A DNA stretch of 6,562 nt, from NCBI GenBank assembly GCA_002401655.1, contig NVTT01000002.1, forward strand, positions 16,992 to 23,553. Reading direction: 5' to 3'. The stretch is from Gammaproteobacteria bacterium (GTDB taxonomy: Bacteria; Pseudomonadota; Gammaproteobacteria; Enterobacterales; Kangiellaceae). Both the position numbers and the translations under genes were made by a program. Shown here one piece after another: positions 5,912 to 6,562 of this stretch. Position 1 is the stretch's first letter; the number at the start of each line of letters is the position of its first letter. Below the pieces are notes generated by a model. That model was given only the letters and a program-made list of their open reading frames with translations, did no database searches and was not told the DNA's origin.

Positions 5912-6562
5912 CTAACCCAAAATAAGGTTAAGAATTTTGATTCCTAAGAAGTTATCCAAAACGGTGACTAAGAAAATAATGCCTAGTAATGGAGGACAGA
6001 TATAGCCGATTGCAAAGCTTACATACCTCTGCAAAACACCCGGCTGCATGGTCGCATCACCATTAGACATTTCTAAATTAAAGTTTTCTTTTTTCCAAAC
6101 ATATGCTGTAAATACGGCAATCAAAAAACCACCTAATGGTAAGAATGTATCACTCGCAATTAGGCCTATAAAGGTCATGAAATCCAAAGTACCCGGACCT
6201 GGCAAAGTAATAAAAGAAGTCAACCAATCAACCGCACCGTTAGATAACATCGAAGGAATACCGACAATAAAAATAAATATCGCAACTGTCCAAGTAGCCT
6301 TAGAACGCCCCATATTCTTTTCATCAACCATATAGGCTGTTGGTACTTCTAATAAAGAAATGGTTGAAGTAAATGCTGCAAAAGACAATAGTAAGAAAAA
6401 TAACCCTCCCACAACAACACCTAAAGTAGCTCCCATTGCTTCAAAAACACCTGGTAAGGTCACAAATATCAAACCAGCTCCGCCATTTGTTTCAATGCCT
6501 TGAGAGAATACAAATGGAAATATCATAAACCCAGCTAAAGTTGCAACGCCTACATCCATTAA
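5912..6562 (-). CDS. NSS-family Na+-dependent amino-acid transporter, C-terminal half (cut by window edge)
   Basis: 216 codons are visible, open to the right edge, out of about 450 for bacterial members; the Met codon at 6559 is internal and not the start. The family (LeuT, MhsT, TnaT) imports amino acids with Na+ across the inner membrane. Aligned by eye to LeuT, the visible part covers TM7 (ATLAGFMIFPFVF), the loop GLIFVTLPGVFEAM, TM8 (53-72), TM9 (90-107), TM10 (128-156) and TM11 (180-205). TM8 contains AAFTSTISLLE; Thr65 and Ser66 of the visible part correspond to the Na2-site Thr/Ser of LeuT. The protein ends soon after TM11, as in 11-helix bacterial members lacking TM12. The substrate-binding TM1, TM3 and TM6 are outside the window, so the amino acid cannot be guessed. 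A terminator follows the gene, so it may be a separate transcript from the amidohydrolase operon. Confidence 0.92.
   Translation of the reverse strand, partial: LMDVGVATLAGFMIFPFVFSQGIETNGGAGLIFVTLPGVFEAMGATLGVVVGGLFFLLLSFAAFTSTISLLEVPTAYMVDEKNMGRSKATWTVAIFIFIVGIPSMLSNGAVDWLTSFITLPGPGTLDFMTFIGLIASDTFLPLGGFLIAVFTAYVWKKENFNLEMSNGDATMQPGVLQRYVSFAIGYICPPLLGIIFLVTVLDNFLGIKILNLILG

Overview
The window carries six genes, all on the minus strand. They therefore read from right to left: a cut sodium-coupled amino-acid symporter at the right edge, then five tightly packed genes running off the left edge. The DNA is visibly A/T-rich. The gene types (exported amidohydrolase pair, NhaC antiporter, NSS symporter, NagA with the Gln/Asn metal-site variant) and the Shine-Dalgarno/lipoprotein signals suggest a Gram-negative, probably marine, gammaproteobacterium (Alteromonadales- or Kangiella-like). 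This placement is an impression from protein style, not a measured assignment.

Layout in transcription order. 6562-5912: C-terminal half (TM7 to TM11) of an NSS-family Na+-dependent transporter. 5864-5823: a clear intrinsic terminator, a 14-pair hairpin followed by five T. 5799-4390: an exported lipoprotein metal-dependent amidohydrolase with a complete metal site; its best start is a TTG preceded by GAGGAG. 4393-3095: a second exported amidohydrolase that overlaps the first by 4 bp and has lost nearly all metal ligands. 3093-1378: an NhaC-type Na+/H+ antiporter with an extra soluble segment of about 85 residues containing two cysteines. 1368-478: a metallo-beta-lactamase-fold hydrolase with all zinc ligands. 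475-1: the N-terminal 158 residues of an N-acetylglucosamine-6-phosphate deacetylase (NagA).

The spacings from the first amidohydrolase onward are -4, +1, +9 and +2 bp, so these five genes almost certainly form one operon. A plausible but unproven reading is a nutrient-processing unit. The lipoprotein amidohydrolase, perhaps with its inactive-looking partner, would cleave a small amide or dipeptide-like compound in the periplasm. A Na+-driven symporter would take up a product, NhaC would return the Na+, and the cytoplasmic MBL hydrolase and NagA would process intermediates. No RNA gene, CRISPR array, insertion sequence or phage gene was seen. There is no gene-free stretch over 300 bases; the longest is about 112 bp (5800-5911).
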